Shown here one piece after another: positions 9,994 to 18,768 of a stretch of 64,000 nt of DNA. The stretch comes from G963668435 sp963668435 (lineage in GTDB: Bacteria > Latescibacterota > Latescibacteria > Latescibacterales > Latescibacteraceae), in assembly GCA_963668435.2 (NCBI GenBank), contig CAXXSC010000005.1, positions 349,120 to 413,119 on the forward strand. Direction: 5' to 3'. The notes under the pieces are model-generated. The model was not told the DNA's origin and made no database searches. It saw nothing but the letters and a program-made list of their open reading frames with translations. The stretch's first letter is position 1; the number at the start of each line of letters is the position of its first letter. Made by a program: the position numbers and the translations under genes.

Positions 9994-10200
9994 ATGAACT
10001 ACCTCGGACTAAAGTCCGGGATATCCAATATCCGCCCCCTATCCCCCTACCCCTTGCTCTTGCGCGGCTCTACGTGTCCCCCAAGGGGAGAATCGCTTTT
10101 TCTTAATTTCTTGCTCCCTTTGGGGGAAAGATGTCGCAAAGCGACAGAAAGGGGGCAAAATACTGCTTTCCCCCGGATCGAAATCCGAAGAATTCTTATG
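9990..10200. repeat. REP-like TGAACTACC palindrome plus C/G-rich tail
   Basis: The element starts TGAACTACCTCGGACT, has the short palindrome CGGACTAAAGTCCG and continues into a stretch with CCCCTTT/GGGGGAAAG blocks. The same leader (TGAACTACCCCGGACT) is at 41022 and a version with a different stem (TGAACTGCCCCG ... CGGGGTATC) is at 54231. The stop codon of the upstream gene overlaps the first bases. Confidence 0.6.
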
Positions 10201-10204
10201 ATAT

Positions 10205-10238
10205 AAAAAAGAGGCGGGAACAATATCCCGCCTCTTTT
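10205..10238. terminator. bidirectional intrinsic terminator
   Basis: AAAAAA, then GAGGCGGGA, loop ACAATA, TCCCGCCTC and TTTT. The 9-bp perfect stem flanked by A and T runs fits termination of both convergent genes (ending at 9993 and 10280). Confidence 0.9.
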
Positions 10239-10279
10239 CATTTTAAAGCACCGCTGATTTTTCGTCGATGAAATTCCGC

Positions 10280-13258
10280 TCATTTCGTTTTCGAGGAGTC
10301 GGCCTGCTGGATCTGTTTCCAACGTTTCATCATGATATCCCTGGTTTCCTGGACCGCCGAATCGTCCGGGTCGAGTTCGAGGATGTGTTCGAGTGACTGA
10401 AGCACCTCCTCGTATCTGCCAGTTCCTGCAAGCGCGCCGATATGGGCCTTGAGCGCAAGAATATTATCGGGATAGTCCTTGATGAGCGCACGGGCCGCCG
10501 TAAGCGCTTCCTCTTTTTTATCTTTCCTGATCAGATCGTGCACACGGTCGATCCTGGCATTGACACCATCACCTTTCGCAACCGGGAATGTGTCGCCTTT
10601 CATCAGCGAATCGGAAAGCGCATACTCGCCGAGAATATTGAGGATCGCATACACTTTCATGCGGTCCCTCGCTGTGCCGGTGGGATCAGTGTAGAAATCA
10701 GGCGCGGCGATCTCCTGCTTGATAAGGTCGAGTGTCAGATCCTCGGCGCCGTATGCTGCAAGGATACGGTAGAATTCGGTACGGTTCGCCTGGCTCGCCC
10801 GGAAATCGATTGTCCCGGATTCCCATTCGACAAAATCGACTATCTCATCGATCATATCGTGTGACAGCATTGCCTGGTAGAGCAGAAGGCGTTTGTCGAA
10901 ATCGTTCGGCGTGCGGTTGATCGCGCCCCATGCGGCCTTGACCGCATTCTCACGGTCGCCGTCGTTGGCAAAACGCTCGCAGAGCTGTGCGAAACCGATG
11001 AAATAGTTGGTCACCAGCTTGATCGTGTTGGGCGGCTTGTAAATGGAATCGTCGTCGAGCGAACGGTACTGGTAGCGGTCGAACACATTATCCGCCATGG
11101 TCGGCACATCGACCAATATCTGGCCTTTCGGCGCGGGCACTTTCTCAAGCCGGTAGACCATGCCCTGCATCGCAAGATGATCGTCGAGGCCGATCTTGTT
11201 CTCTGTGGCCACTGTCACCGCGAAATAGATCGGGCGCTCCCAGTTGTTCCAGTTGATAATGCTCGCCACCATCTCGTCCTGAACACGGATCATACCGACA
11301 ATCTCGCCGCCGCCTGCATCGAGGCGGTGATAGGTCGGCAGACGCCAGGTGATGCCCGCCATATTGACATCTTTACCCTCCACCGGCCACAGACGGCGCA
11401 TCAGCGCGGGCTCGTCACGGCCGCAGAGGGTTTTCTCGATGAACTCGTCCTCGTATTTGATCGGAAGCGTTTTGCCGTTTATCCCGTCACTTTCACCACT
11501 ACCCTCGCGGATGAACGGCGCCATCTCGTTCTTGAGCTGGAGGATATACCAGCTTGTGTTGAGAAGGCTCAGGTTGACAACGCGGATGTCGCGGCGGAAT
11601 CCCATGACCTCTTGGAGGTACCACACCGGGAACGTGTCGTTGTCACCGTTGGTGAACAGGATAGCGTCCTTTTCACATGAGGTCAGGATATTATACGCGT
11701 AATCCCAGGGCATCCAGTCATGGCTGCGGTCATGGACCTCGAAATGGTTGAATTTCGGATCGATATGGTTCGAAAGCACCGAGAAAGGCACGAGCGAACC
11801 GAAACAGAGAAACATCGACATCGTTGCGACACGCGCCGCCGGCATTTTACCCTTTTCCCGGAACCAGTCGTAAAGGTCGTAGATAATGCCCCAGATGCCG
11901 AATCCGATCCAGTACATGATGATGTAATAGGAGCCGAGGAAGAAATAGGCGCGTTCCCGGACCTGTGGATTATCCATGTTGAGATAGATGACAAGCCCGA
12001 TAGAGGATCCTATGAAAAAGAGCATCAGGGCAAAAAATGTCTTGAAATCCAGACGGGCGTGGGTATAAAAACCGTATATGAGCACAGATATGAGCAGCAG
12101 CGATATCGGCACATAATGCACGATACTGACCGGGCCGGGGCTGTCCGCCGAACGGTCGTTCTCGAATACCGCCTCAACTGTCGGTCCCCATTTCGGGAAC
12201 TGCTGCAGAAGGTATCTCAGATACATGTACTTGAACTGGTAACCGAAAGAGGATTTGCGGTTGAAAGCGGCGACATACATGTTGTCCTGACCATATTGGT
12301 CACGCTCGATATAAAGCGTGTAGCGGTTCCAGTTGTCAGGATTGCCCTCGTTGATCGCCGGCGACTTGCCGGCACGGACCATGACAGTGGGATAGACGGA
12401 GAAACCGATAATATAGAGCGAGCCGCAGAAAATCATGCCCAGAAGTGTGACTTTCCAGGCCTGCGCCTCTTTCTTGTACATTTTATAGAGAATCGGTGGG
12501 GAAACAATGGCAAACGCCGCCATTACAAGGTACTGAATACCCAGTCCGGTGAACAGCTTGACAATGCCCGCGACAGCGAGAAGCAGCACAAGCGAGCCCC
12601 AGAGATTCGCATGCCTGAACCAGTCCGGTTTCGCGAAAAGCACAATCAGGAAAAGGGTCGGGGCCATGAGAAGCACTGTAAGATGGACACCGTTGCCGAG
12701 ACCGAGGATATAAGCGGCAAGGAAAAGGTAGCGCACAGTCCTCAGATCATCCTTACGGTCCAACCATTTCAGCACAAGCCAGAGCGCGGTCAGCTGCATG
12801 AAAAGGCTGGGCATGTAGGTCTCGGTCTCAATAGCGTTCTCCCAGAACTCGTTGGAGAATCCGGCCATGAACGCGGTGACCGTAGCGGCAAACATCGTGA
12901 TCGCTTCCTCGAGCCGCGTTCCCGCCTGACGGAGCTTTCGGAATATCCTGACCACGACAAGGTAGGTCAGCATGACAGTCAGAGCGCCGAGAAGAACATC
13001 GATCATATTCACGCGGTAGGCGATTTCCTCGTTACCGAGGCCGCGGAAATCATGAAACGGAATCAGCGAAAAAACCCGCCCGAGAATCGACAGAAGCGGC
13101 GATCCCGGCGGGTGGGGTATGCCCATGATATAGGAACAGGTGATGAACTCGCCGCAGTCCCAGAAAGAAAGGGTGGGCGCCACTGTCATCAGATAGATGA
13201 CAAGCATGACAGCAAACAGCGAGGCGGCAATTATCTTATCGACAGTATTTCTACTCAC
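10280..13258 (-). CDS. DUF2723 multi-pass membrane protein (putative glycosyltransferase-like)
   Basis: The 992-residue protein starts with a transmembrane segment and the motif SFWDCGEFI, then HPPGSPLLSILGR, both characteristic of DUF2723, a family common in FCB-group bacteria and distantly related to protein O-mannosyltransferases. About ten or more hydrophobic segments cover residues 1-500. The region 510-760 is a soluble domain (ILFTNGDNDTFPVWYLQ), and the end (about 790-985) is helical and TPR-like, finishing with a typical TPR stretch (LERILELDPDD-like). The start is preceded by GAGGAGT. It lies 206 bp downstream of the primary sigma factor gene on the same strand. Sugar-transfer function is an inference from distant homology. 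Confidence 0.8.
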   Translation of the reverse strand: MSRNTVDKIIAASLFAVMLVIYLMTVAPTLSFWDCGEFITCSYIMGIPHPPGSPLLSILGRVFSLIPFHDFRGLGNEEIAYRVNMIDVLLGALTVMLTYLVVVRIFRKLRQAGTRLEEAITMFAATVTAFMAGFSNEFWENAIETETYMPSLFMQLTALWLVLKWLDRKDDLRTVRYLFLAAYILGLGNGVHLTVLLMAPTLFLIVLFAKPDWFRHANLWGSLVLLLAVAGIVKLFTGLGIQYLVMAAFAIVSPPILYKMYKKEAQAWKVTLLGMIFCGSLYIIGFSVYPTVMVRAGKSPAINEGNPDNWNRYTLYIERDQYGQDNMYVAAFNRKSSFGYQFKYMYLRYLLQQFPKWGPTVEAVFENDRSADSPGPVSIVHYVPISLLLISVLIYGFYTHARLDFKTFFALMLFFIGSSIGLVIYLNMDNPQVRERAYFFLGSYYIIMYWIGFGIWGIIYDLYDWFREKGKMPAARVATMSMFLCFGSLVPFSVLSNHIDPKFNHFEVHDRSHDWMPWDYAYNILTSCEKDAILFTNGDNDTFPVWYLQEVMGFRRDIRVVNLSLLNTSWYILQLKNEMAPFIREGSGESDGINGKTLPIKYEDEFIEKTLCGRDEPALMRRLWPVEGKDVNMAGITWRLPTYHRLDAGGGEIVGMIRVQDEMVASIINWNNWERPIYFAVTVATENKIGLDDHLAMQGMVYRLEKVPAPKGQILVDVPTMADNVFDRYQYRSLDDDSIYKPPNTIKLVTNYFIGFAQLCERFANDGDRENAVKAAWGAINRTPNDFDKRLLLYQAMLSHDMIDEIVDFVEWESGTIDFRASQANRTEFYRILAAYGAEDLTLDLIKQEIAAPDFYTDPTGTARDRMKVYAILNILGEYALSDSLMKGDTFPVAKGDGVNARIDRVHDLIRKDKKEEALTAARALIKDYPDNILALKAHIGALAGTGRYEEVLQSLEHILELDPDDSAVQETRDIMMKRWKQIQQADSSKTK

Positions 13259-13464
13259 AAAACTCCTCCGTTTGGGGATACGCCGGAATAATCCTTAAAT
13301 ATATCAATACAGCCCCTTATGAGCAAGAGAATTGCTCAATCCACAGGGGAGTGATATTAGCATTCTGTCAATCAGGATAAAACAGATTCCTGCGTTCGCT
13401 GTTCCTGCTGTTTTAGGGGAGGATGTTTACGGACATGAGTGCGGATTCACGGGGGTGTCAGCGT

Positions 13465-14325
13465 TCATTCCTCGAGGTATGGCTTGAGTATCCTTGCACG
13501 TTTGGGGTGGCGAAGGCGTTTCAATGCGGTTTCCTTGATTTGACGGACACGTTCACGGGTAAGGCTGAACCGCGCACCGATCTCCTCGAGGGTCAGCGCT
13601 CTTTCGCGGTTAATGCCGAAATAAAGGCATATCACCTCCGCTTCTTTCCCTTTGAGTGTCGACAGGCATTTCTCCACTTCCTTCTTCAGTGAAATGTCCA
13701 TGATCTTCTCATCGGTATGCGGAGTTTTTTCGTCCTCGAGGACATCGAGCAGCGAATTCTTGTCGCCTTCCTGAAAAGGAGAGTTTATCGAAAGGTGACG
13801 GGAAGATATTTTCAGCGTCTTGCTCACATCGGCCGATTTCATTTCGAGATCATCCGCGATTTCGCTGGCGGAGGGCTTCCTCAGAAAATCCTGCTCGAGT
13901 TTCCGCGCGCTCTTGCCGATTTTGTGGAGCGCTCCGACCCTGTTGAGAGGGAGGCGGACAATTCTCGACTGGTCCGCAAGCGCCTGAAGGATAGACTGCC
14001 GTATCCACCAGACAGCATAGGAAATGAACTTGAATCCCTTGGTTTCATCGAAACGTTTCGCGGCTTTTATCAAGCCGATATTGCCTTCGTTCATCAGATC
14101 GCCCAGAGACATGCCCTGGTTCTGGTAGTTCTTGGCCACACTCACCACAAAACGCAGATTTGCGTTTACCAGCTTCTCCAGAGCCTCTTCCGAGCCGTTT
14201 CTTATTTCCCTGGCAAGCTCTTTCTCCTCATCAGCGGTCAAAAGATTATAGTGATTTATCTCTTCGAGATATTTATCGAGTGAACGGTCTTCACGCGAAT
14301 ATGGCTTTTTCACTAAATTCGACAC
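13465..14325 (-). CDS. rpoD: RNA polymerase primary sigma factor, short RpoD type
   Basis: The 286 residues carry sigma-70 regions 1.2 (SLDKYLEEINHYNLLTADEE), 2 (NLRFVVSVAKNYQNQGMSL, DLMNEGNIGLIKAAKRFDE, YAVWWIRQSI), 3 and 4 (LTLEEIGARFSLTRERVRQI). Region 1.1 is absent. This short form without 1.1 is known as the main sigma factor in Bacteroidetes and relatives. The protein directs core RNA polymerase to -35/-10 promoters; several consensus-like promoters in this window (18675, 33306, 15877) fit it. AGGTGATTT lies upstream of the ATG. It could instead be a second RpoD-like factor, but no other sigma gene is visible here. Confidence 0.9.
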   Translation of the reverse strand: MSNLVKKPYSREDRSLDKYLEEINHYNLLTADEEKELAREIRNGSEEALEKLVNANLRFVVSVAKNYQNQGMSLGDLMNEGNIGLIKAAKRFDETKGFKFISYAVWWIRQSILQALADQSRIVRLPLNRVGALHKIGKSARKLEQDFLRKPSASEIADDLEMKSADVSKTLKISSRHLSINSPFQEGDKNSLLDVLEDEKTPHTDEKIMDISLKKEVEKCLSTLKGKEAEVICLYFGINRERALTLEEIGARFSLTRERVRQIKETALKRLRHPKRARILKPYLEE

Positions 14326-14427
14326 GAAAAATCACCTCAAGTTATGATATATGAGATCAAGATACTGCGGATTGCACGCAATACGGGCGGGCAGGCAGGA
14401 AGGCGGCATATCAACCGGGCACGTTCA

Positions 14428-14452
14428 GCCGGACAGACTTCACCTGTCCGGC
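14428..14452. other. perfect 9-bp hairpin between cold-shock and sigma genes
   Basis: GCCGGACAG, loop ACTTCAC, CTGTCCGGC. No T run follows on either strand, so it is not a classical intrinsic terminator; it may be an mRNA stability or processing hairpin. Confidence 0.5.
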
Positions 14453-14492
14453 AAAACAGTACGGAAACAACCTCAGGCAGTCACGGGAGATA

Positions 14493-14771
14493 TTACCGGG
14501 GCCTGGTATTAAAGAAACGTTTCAGTTTATCAAGAGCATTCGTTGTCACCGGCCCCTGCGCTTCTTTCTGTTCGGCCAAGATTATGTTTTCGGCCCTCGG
14601 CCCTTTTTCGCTCTCCTTGAAATCGAATTCAACGCGGTCACCTTCACGAAGGTTGAAGAAGTTAATTCCATTGAGCAAGGCGGAACGATGAAAAAACACA
14701 TCTTCTCCGTTTTCTTTCCGTATGAAACCGAAACCACGTTGTTTACTGATAGTCTTTATTTTTCCATTCAT
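14493..14771 (-). CDS. cold-shock domain protein
   Basis: The 92-residue protein starts with a cold-shock domain: MNGKIKTISKQRGFGFI carries the RNP1-type GFGFI and DVFFHRSAL the RNP2-type motif. Such proteins bind single-stranded RNA or DNA. About 25 additional residues (ending RFFNTRPR) follow the domain, longer than CspA itself. The gene starts 33 bp after the stop of a cysteine-less HesB-like gene and is probably cotranscribed with it. The short gap and same orientation are the evidence for an operon. Confidence 0.85.
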   Translation of the reverse strand: MNGKIKTISKQRGFGFIRKENGEDVFFHRSALLNGINFFNLREGDRVEFDFKESEKGPRAENIILAEQKEAQGPVTTNALDKLKRFFNTRPR

Positions 14772-14804
14772 TTAACACTCTGTTCGTTTTTCGATTCTGA
14801 GCTT

Positions 14805-15095
14805 TTAGTTTTCATCGCCGGTTGTGCGTTTGAAGATAAATCGGCCGTCCTTTCCGGAATCGGAATTGTATTCCATTTTCATACCTTTCAGCGACTCGGC
14901 CAGTTCTTTTTTCACAGTCAGAAGAACTTTGCCATCCTGATTTTTGAAAAGCTCATCCCCTTTTCTCTGGTTGTCATACAGAAATTCAAGGGAAGTATTG
15001 TCAGCTTCCGAAACTGTCAAACGAATCACCTTGTCGGGCTTTTCAGACAGGATTGTCTCGAATTTTTCAATTGCACTCTCGCCTAATTCAAACAT
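14805..15095 (-). CDS. HesB/IscA-like protein without cysteines
   Basis: This 96-residue protein begins MFELGESAIEKF and has the pattern of A-type iron-sulfur carrier folds (helix, RLTVSEAD strand, LEFLYDNQ, GKVLLTVKKEL, LKGMKMEY, GRFIFKR end). The three cysteines used for iron-sulfur binding in IscA/SufA are absent, and no cysteine occurs at all. It may be a structural homologue with another role, or the resemblance may be only secondary-structure deep. It precedes the cold-shock gene by 33 bp on the same strand. The ATG follows GGAGGCAAGCT, a good RBS. Assignment is from pattern only. Confidence 0.5.
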   Translation of the reverse strand: MFELGESAIEKFETILSEKPDKVIRLTVSEADNTSLEFLYDNQRKGDELFKNQDGKVLLTVKKELAESLKGMKMEYNSDSGKDGRFIFKRTTGDEN

Positions 15096-15204
15096 AGCTT
15101 GCCTCCGTTTTACTTCCTGTTACAGCTCTTTACCGATTTATAGCTTATAAAAACTGCCGTTATCACCGCAGGGCGGCAGGGCATTTTGTATCCGGTTCAA
15201 AAAA

Positions 15205-15717
15205 TCACGAATCTCCCTGATTCTGCTTGTCGATTGCGCCTGTTTCCAGTATCGGCGCAGCATCAATATGTGTGACATTCATCAGGTTCACAATCTGTTC
15301 GAGCGCCATGGCAATCGTGTTTTTTTCCAGCTCACTGTATATTTTCAGGTTTTTCGACAACGTATCCTGAAGAGGTGATGGCGCCTGTTTTGCGAGACTC
15401 CGCCCCTCTTCTGTCGCGATCACCATGACATTCCGCCTGTCCTCGCTGCTTCGCTCACGTCGCACAAGGCCTTTCTCCTCAAGCCTGTCGACAATACCGA
15501 CAACCGTGCTTGCGCTGAGACTGATCGCATGACTGATCTGCGAAACTGTCGAGGGTTTCTCATCGACAATGTATAAAAGGCAGATCAGCTGGGGACCGGT
15601 TATATTGTATTCCGTTCTGAGTTGTCGAGAATACTGATCGATAGAACGGATTATGCGGCGGAGCGCGACCAGTATTCTTTTGTCGTAATCAATCGGTTCA
15701 GGTGTCCCGGCACCCAT
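15205..15717 (-). CDS. MarR family transcriptional regulator
   Basis: The 170-residue protein has a winged helix of MarR type: GPQLICLLYIVDEKPSTVSQ, ISLSASTVVGIVDRLEEKGL and a wing SSEDRRNVMVIATEEG. Such repressors usually control their own promoter and respond to small molecules. The start is placed at 15717 because GAGGA lies 6 nt upstream; an ATG four codons earlier (15729) overlaps that RBS. A strong promoter and two direct repeats lie about 150 bp upstream (15850-15905), consistent with autoregulation. No obvious target operon is adjacent; the next gene (16160) is divergent. Confidence 0.85.
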   Translation of the reverse strand: MGAGTPEPIDYDKRILVALRRIIRSIDQYSRQLRTEYNITGPQLICLLYIVDEKPSTVSQISHAISLSASTVVGIVDRLEEKGLVRRERSSEDRRNVMVIATEEGRSLAKQAPSPLQDTLSKNLKIYSELEKNTIAMALEQIVNLMNVTHIDAAPILETGAIDKQNQGDS

Positions 15718-15849
15718 ATTTATCCTCATATGTCAATCTGTAAACACAGCCCTCCGGCACACAAAGCCCTGCCAAAGGCAACTGCAGCGAATAATCATTA
15801 CATCACAACAAACTCTCCCCGAGTTATTTACCGGGAATTTCAACATTAA

Positions 15850-15876
15850 TTCTTGTACGAACCATTCTTGTTAGAA
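15850..15876. promoter_or_regulatory. two direct repeats, candidate MarR operator
   Basis: TTCTTGTACGAA (15850-15861) and TTCTTGTTAGAA (15865-15876) are 12-bp partly palindromic copies spaced 15 bp start to start. They sit immediately downstream of the -10 hexamer of the minus-strand promoter, over the expected transcription start, where a repressor would block initiation. Confidence 0.55.
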
Positions 15877-15905
15877 ATAATAACGAAAAATGACCTATTT
15901 GTCAA
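15877..15905 (-). promoter_or_regulatory. sigma-70 promoter for the MarR gene
   Basis: On the minus strand TTGACA (15905-15900), a 17-bp spacer and TATTAT (15882-15877). The hexamers match 6/6 and 5/6 with ideal spacing. The remaining sequence of this 440-bp gap (about 15906-16159) shows no gene I can support. Confidence 0.75.
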
Positions 15906-16159
15906 CAACCGAACGCATTACTAACCGTCAAGGCTGTTCTATCGAAAAAAATACTATATTCGGCATCATAAAAAATAACAGAAGGAATGGAAATGCAGCA
16001 GTCCGGTCGGCTAAGCGGGTGACCTGCGGGGGAATTTCGATACAGATATGGAATAAAACAGTTGCGGCACGAGGGCAGCAATATTACAATTCCTGCATAA
16101 CAATATGTTTTCAGTAACAGGGTACTTCATCCGGCAACTGTCAAATCAGGCGTAATGCT

Positions 16160-16621
16160 ATGGACCACATCCGCATACAATTCGACAACCGTTCACAGCG
16201 TATCGACCTGAAAACGGGCCTCTCCCTGCCTGATTTCACGATGGTGCAGGACGGCAGTGTAATCTTCTACGAAAACCGTCTCGACAACCCGGTCGATACG
16301 ATCTGCTACATGTTCGCGCCGATGGTGCGAATGAATATCGCTGATCTCGCCCTCATCAGGAAACTTACCCATCCACGGATATGGGCGCTGGTCAGCGGGC
16401 GTGACGGTGGCATTTCAGGGCTCAATCCGGTCATGTCAGCCGATGTCGTCCGCATCTACGCTGTCTCGTTCGTACCGCTCGACCTGTCCACGAAGAAACC
16501 ACTGCCGCGCGCGTGTGTCCTGCTCGAGGACCTCTACCTCATCCAGTGGCGCGAGCTCGACCATTGGCTCGCCACGAAAAGCCAGGAAGAATACGAGGGG
16601 GAGAGGGGCCTGTTTTTCTAA
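16160..16621 (+). CDS. hypothetical protein (153 aa)
   Basis: I do not recognise the family. The protein is soluble and basic-acidic mixed, with no signal or membrane segment. Its composition and codon use (many GCC/CGC/CTC codons, strong third-position GC) match neighbouring real genes, which supports coding. Notable segments are VIFYENRLDNPVD, a region WALVSGRDGGISG that could be a turn-rich beta hairpin, and a C-terminal EEYEGERGLFF. There is no clear RBS before the ATG. It is convergent with trmO. A later start would lose conserved-looking sequence, so the first ATG is retained. Confidence 0.6.
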   Translation: MDHIRIQFDNRSQRIDLKTGLSLPDFTMVQDGSVIFYENRLDNPVDTICYMFAPMVRMNIADLALIRKLTHPRIWALVSGRDGGISGLNPVMSADVVRIYAVSFVPLDLSTKKPLPRACVLLEDLYLIQWRELDHWLATKSQEEYEGERGLFF

Positions 16622-16739
16622 TCTTTTCCCACTCTTGACATCACATGAGTTGACCTCGCCGAAAAAAAACGGCTAAAAAATACCCAACTGTTATTTTTTT
16701 ATTGTCCTTAATTGCCTTCCCGGCTGTGAATATAGCAGA

Positions 16740-17213
16740 TCACTCCCTGCCTTCAGGTTTCGGACGAAATTTCTTATCCTCCACCCAGCCGTTCGTGGCC
16801 TCCTCGATGATATCGAATTTCGGAACATAGGGCTTTATGTCGATAAGCGGTGTACCGTCGAGCACATCGATGCGGCTGACATGGAGGATATTCTCCTCGC
16901 GTCGGTCGAGTTTGACCACGGAGAGCCCGATGCCGTTGGGACGGCAGGGATGGCGTGAGGCAAACACCCCGTGGGGCGTGTCATCGAGAAAGGTCGGCCT
17001 GGAAAGCTCGATCGCGCCAGCCCGATCGAAACGGTAGAGCAGGAAAAGGTGAGAGAATGTCTCGATATCCTTGAGCCCTTCCGCATATTCCGGCCTGACC
17101 TCTATCCAGCCGGTACCGTCCGGCCTGGCCCTGCCCTGAATGGGACAATCCTCTTTCACTTTATAGGGCGAATGAATAATCCCGATGGGCTCAATTTCGT
17201 ACTGATCCGTCAT
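16740..17213 (-). CDS. trmO: TrmO-like tRNA (N6-threonylcarbamoyladenosine37-N6)-methyltransferase
   Basis: The 157-residue protein matches the TsaA/YaeB/VirR family: PIGIIHSPYKVKEDCPIQG, LFLLYRFDRAG, and the hallmark RHPCRPNGIGLSVVKL, followed by VLDGTPLIDIKPYVP. TrmO adds a methyl group from SAM to t6A37 of tRNAs reading ACY. It is shorter than the E. coli protein because the C-terminal extension is absent, as in many bacteria. GGAGCAGAAT precedes the ATG. Divergent from the small membrane-protein gene at 17480. Confidence 0.85.
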   Translation of the reverse strand: MTDQYEIEPIGIIHSPYKVKEDCPIQGRARPDGTGWIEVRPEYAEGLKDIETFSHLFLLYRFDRAGAIELSRPTFLDDTPHGVFASRHPCRPNGIGLSVVKLDRREENILHVSRIDVLDGTPLIDIKPYVPKFDIIEEATNGWVEDKKFRPKPEGRE

Positions 17214-17479
17214 ATTCTGCTCCTTTTCATCGTTAGGGCCCGAAGACCTGTCATGGCAACATCTTTGCCTTCAAGATACGGCAATATCATGCGCCGCAAC
17301 AGACAAATGGCAGCAAATTCGGCATTGCAATGCTCTGACAGCTGATAGTGATCGGCGCTTTTTGCCGTTATTCACCGGTATCCTGAAGCGGAAAAGCCTT
17401 TTATCCCTGCCCGAAAATGTGTATTTTACAAATCGCATCCGGCGCGCACGACCGGCAGCATTCAACGAAGGAAGATACC

Positions 17480-17695
17480 GTGGTATTTATCTCGACTCTT
17501 ATCCGTTTTCTCCTGCTCTGGTGGATCGTTTCAACAGTCTGGAACTGGCTCACCAAAACCAACAGGCCCGGCAATGCCGGAAATAGCAGATCGGCACACA
17601 GAGCGGAACCGAAACAGAAATCCAACATAAACGACATCCCGGTGAACAAGAGTACGATCGAGGATGCCGATTTTGAGGAGATCGACGGCGCATGA
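17480..17695 (+). CDS. small membrane-anchored protein upstream of holA
   Basis: The chosen start is a GTG at 17480 with GGAAG ten bases upstream; the longer frame back to 17417 lacks an RBS. The 71 residues have one hydrophobic segment (VFISTLIRFLLLWWIVSTVW) and a hydrophilic tail with a distal acidic patch (DADFEEIDGA). The stop overlaps the holA start (ATGA), so the two are translationally coupled. This single-helix layout next to holA resembles small DUF4834-like proteins, but I cannot name the family. Confidence 0.6.
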   Translation: MVFISTLIRFLLLWWIVSTVWNWLTKTNRPGNAGNSRSAHRAEPKQKSNINDIPVNKSTIEDADFEEIDGA

Positions 17696-18678
17696 ATGCC
17701 GAAGAATTGAAAAATATCCGGGTCGTACAGCTTTCAGGCGAGGAATTCCAGCGCATCGAGCGCTTCAAGGAAACAATCGAATGCGCCGCAGACAAGGCAA
17801 CCCGTGATTTCAACCTCGATATGTACAGCGCCGAGAATTTCGATCTCGCCTCTATGGCGGCACAGATCGTGACATTCCCCATGATGGCTGAGCGCCGTGT
17901 CGTGGCAATCCGCGATTTCGACAAGCTTCACAAGGAAACGCAGAAAAAAGCCGCGGCGGCGATCAAGGAAACACCCGACTCAACGCTTGTGATTGTCGAG
18001 GGTGAGAAGGCGAAACTTACGCCCGCACCGCCGAAAAAGCATTTAATGGCAGAATCCTTCAAGATCATCTACGAGAACCGTCTGCCGTCATGGATACAGG
18101 ACCGTTTCAAGAAACGGGGCAAGACTGTAGAGCACAAAGCGATCGCCCTGCTTATCAACAATGTCGGGATGGTGCTGAGGGAGCTGGACAACGAGATAGA
18201 AAAGATCACTGTCGCCGCCCATGAAAAGAAAAACGTGAGCGAAGAGGATGTCGCCTCGGTGGTCGGCGCTTTCAAACGCGATACAGTCTGGAATCTCTGC
18301 AACTCCGTGGGGCTTGGTGATTTTTCAGGTGCGGTCGAAATCCTCACCCGCCTGATGGAAAGCGAGAAAAACAAGGAATCGTTCTATATCTCCTCGCTGT
18401 CCTCACATTTCCTGAAAATCGCGGAATACCGCCGTCAGAGACGCGATGGCGTACCTGAGAACGAAGCGATGAAAGTCGCGACAACAAGCCCGTTCCTCTG
18501 GAAACACAACAAGATGGATGTCCAGACAAAGCGTTTCAACGAGAAAGACCTCCGGCGTATACTCACCATCCTCACCCGGGCGGAATCCTCGCTGAAAAAA
18601 CAGAGTTTCGACAAACGTCTCATGATGGAAATGCTGTTGCCCATGCTCACTGTCAGAAAAAATAGAGCGGGCGCTTGA
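17692..18678 (+). CDS. holA: DNA polymerase III delta subunit
   Basis: The 328-residue protein has the fold pattern of HolA/delta of the clamp loader: an N-terminal region with LDMYSAENFD, PMMAERRVVAIRDFDKLHK, then DSTLVIVEGEK, and C-terminal helices with GMVLRELDNEIEKI, KRDTVWNLCNSVGLGDF and LKKQSFDKRLMMEMLL. Delta opens the beta clamp during loading onto primed DNA. The length is normal. The upstream gene overlaps by four bases. The trxA promoter lies over its stop codon, which places the next genes in a separate transcription unit. Confidence 0.85.
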   Translation: MNAEELKNIRVVQLSGEEFQRIERFKETIECAADKATRDFNLDMYSAENFDLASMAAQIVTFPMMAERRVVAIRDFDKLHKETQKKAAAAIKETPDSTLVIVEGEKAKLTPAPPKKHLMAESFKIIYENRLPSWIQDRFKKRGKTVEHKAIALLINNVGMVLRELDNEIEKITVAAHEKKNVSEEDVASVVGAFKRDTVWNLCNSVGLGDFSGAVEILTRLMESEKNKESFYISSLSSHFLKIAEYRRQRRDGVPENEAMKVATTSPFLWKHNKMDVQTKRFNEKDLRRILTILTRAESSLKKQSFDKRLMMEMLLPMLTVRKNRAGA

Positions 18679-18702
18679 CAAGAACAGCAGGATAATTATA
18701 CT
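18675..18702 (+). promoter_or_regulatory. sigma-70 promoter for trxA-trxB
   Basis: TTGACA (18675-18680), 16-bp spacer, TATACT (18697-18702). It overlaps the last codons of holA and is 67 bp from the trxA start. Confidence 0.65.
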
Positions 18703-18768
18703 TTATCAATATCCAATACATTTTATTTTCAGTCATTCATGTAAAAACCATATACGAGGGAGACAATC

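Noticed and set aside
11720..13291. Long plus-strand frame antisense to the DUF2723 gene
   Set aside because: It is the mirror of GC-rich codons in a well supported gene, with no RBS and no recognisable domain. The same applies to the frames antisense to hydB and hydA at 27041-28246 and 28639-29928.
14428..14452. Intrinsic terminator after the cold-shock gene
   Set aside because: The hairpin is perfect but no T run follows on the minus strand.
15890..16117. 75-codon frame in the MarR-16160 gap
   Set aside because: It overlaps the -35 of the MarR promoter, has atypical codon use and no RBS.
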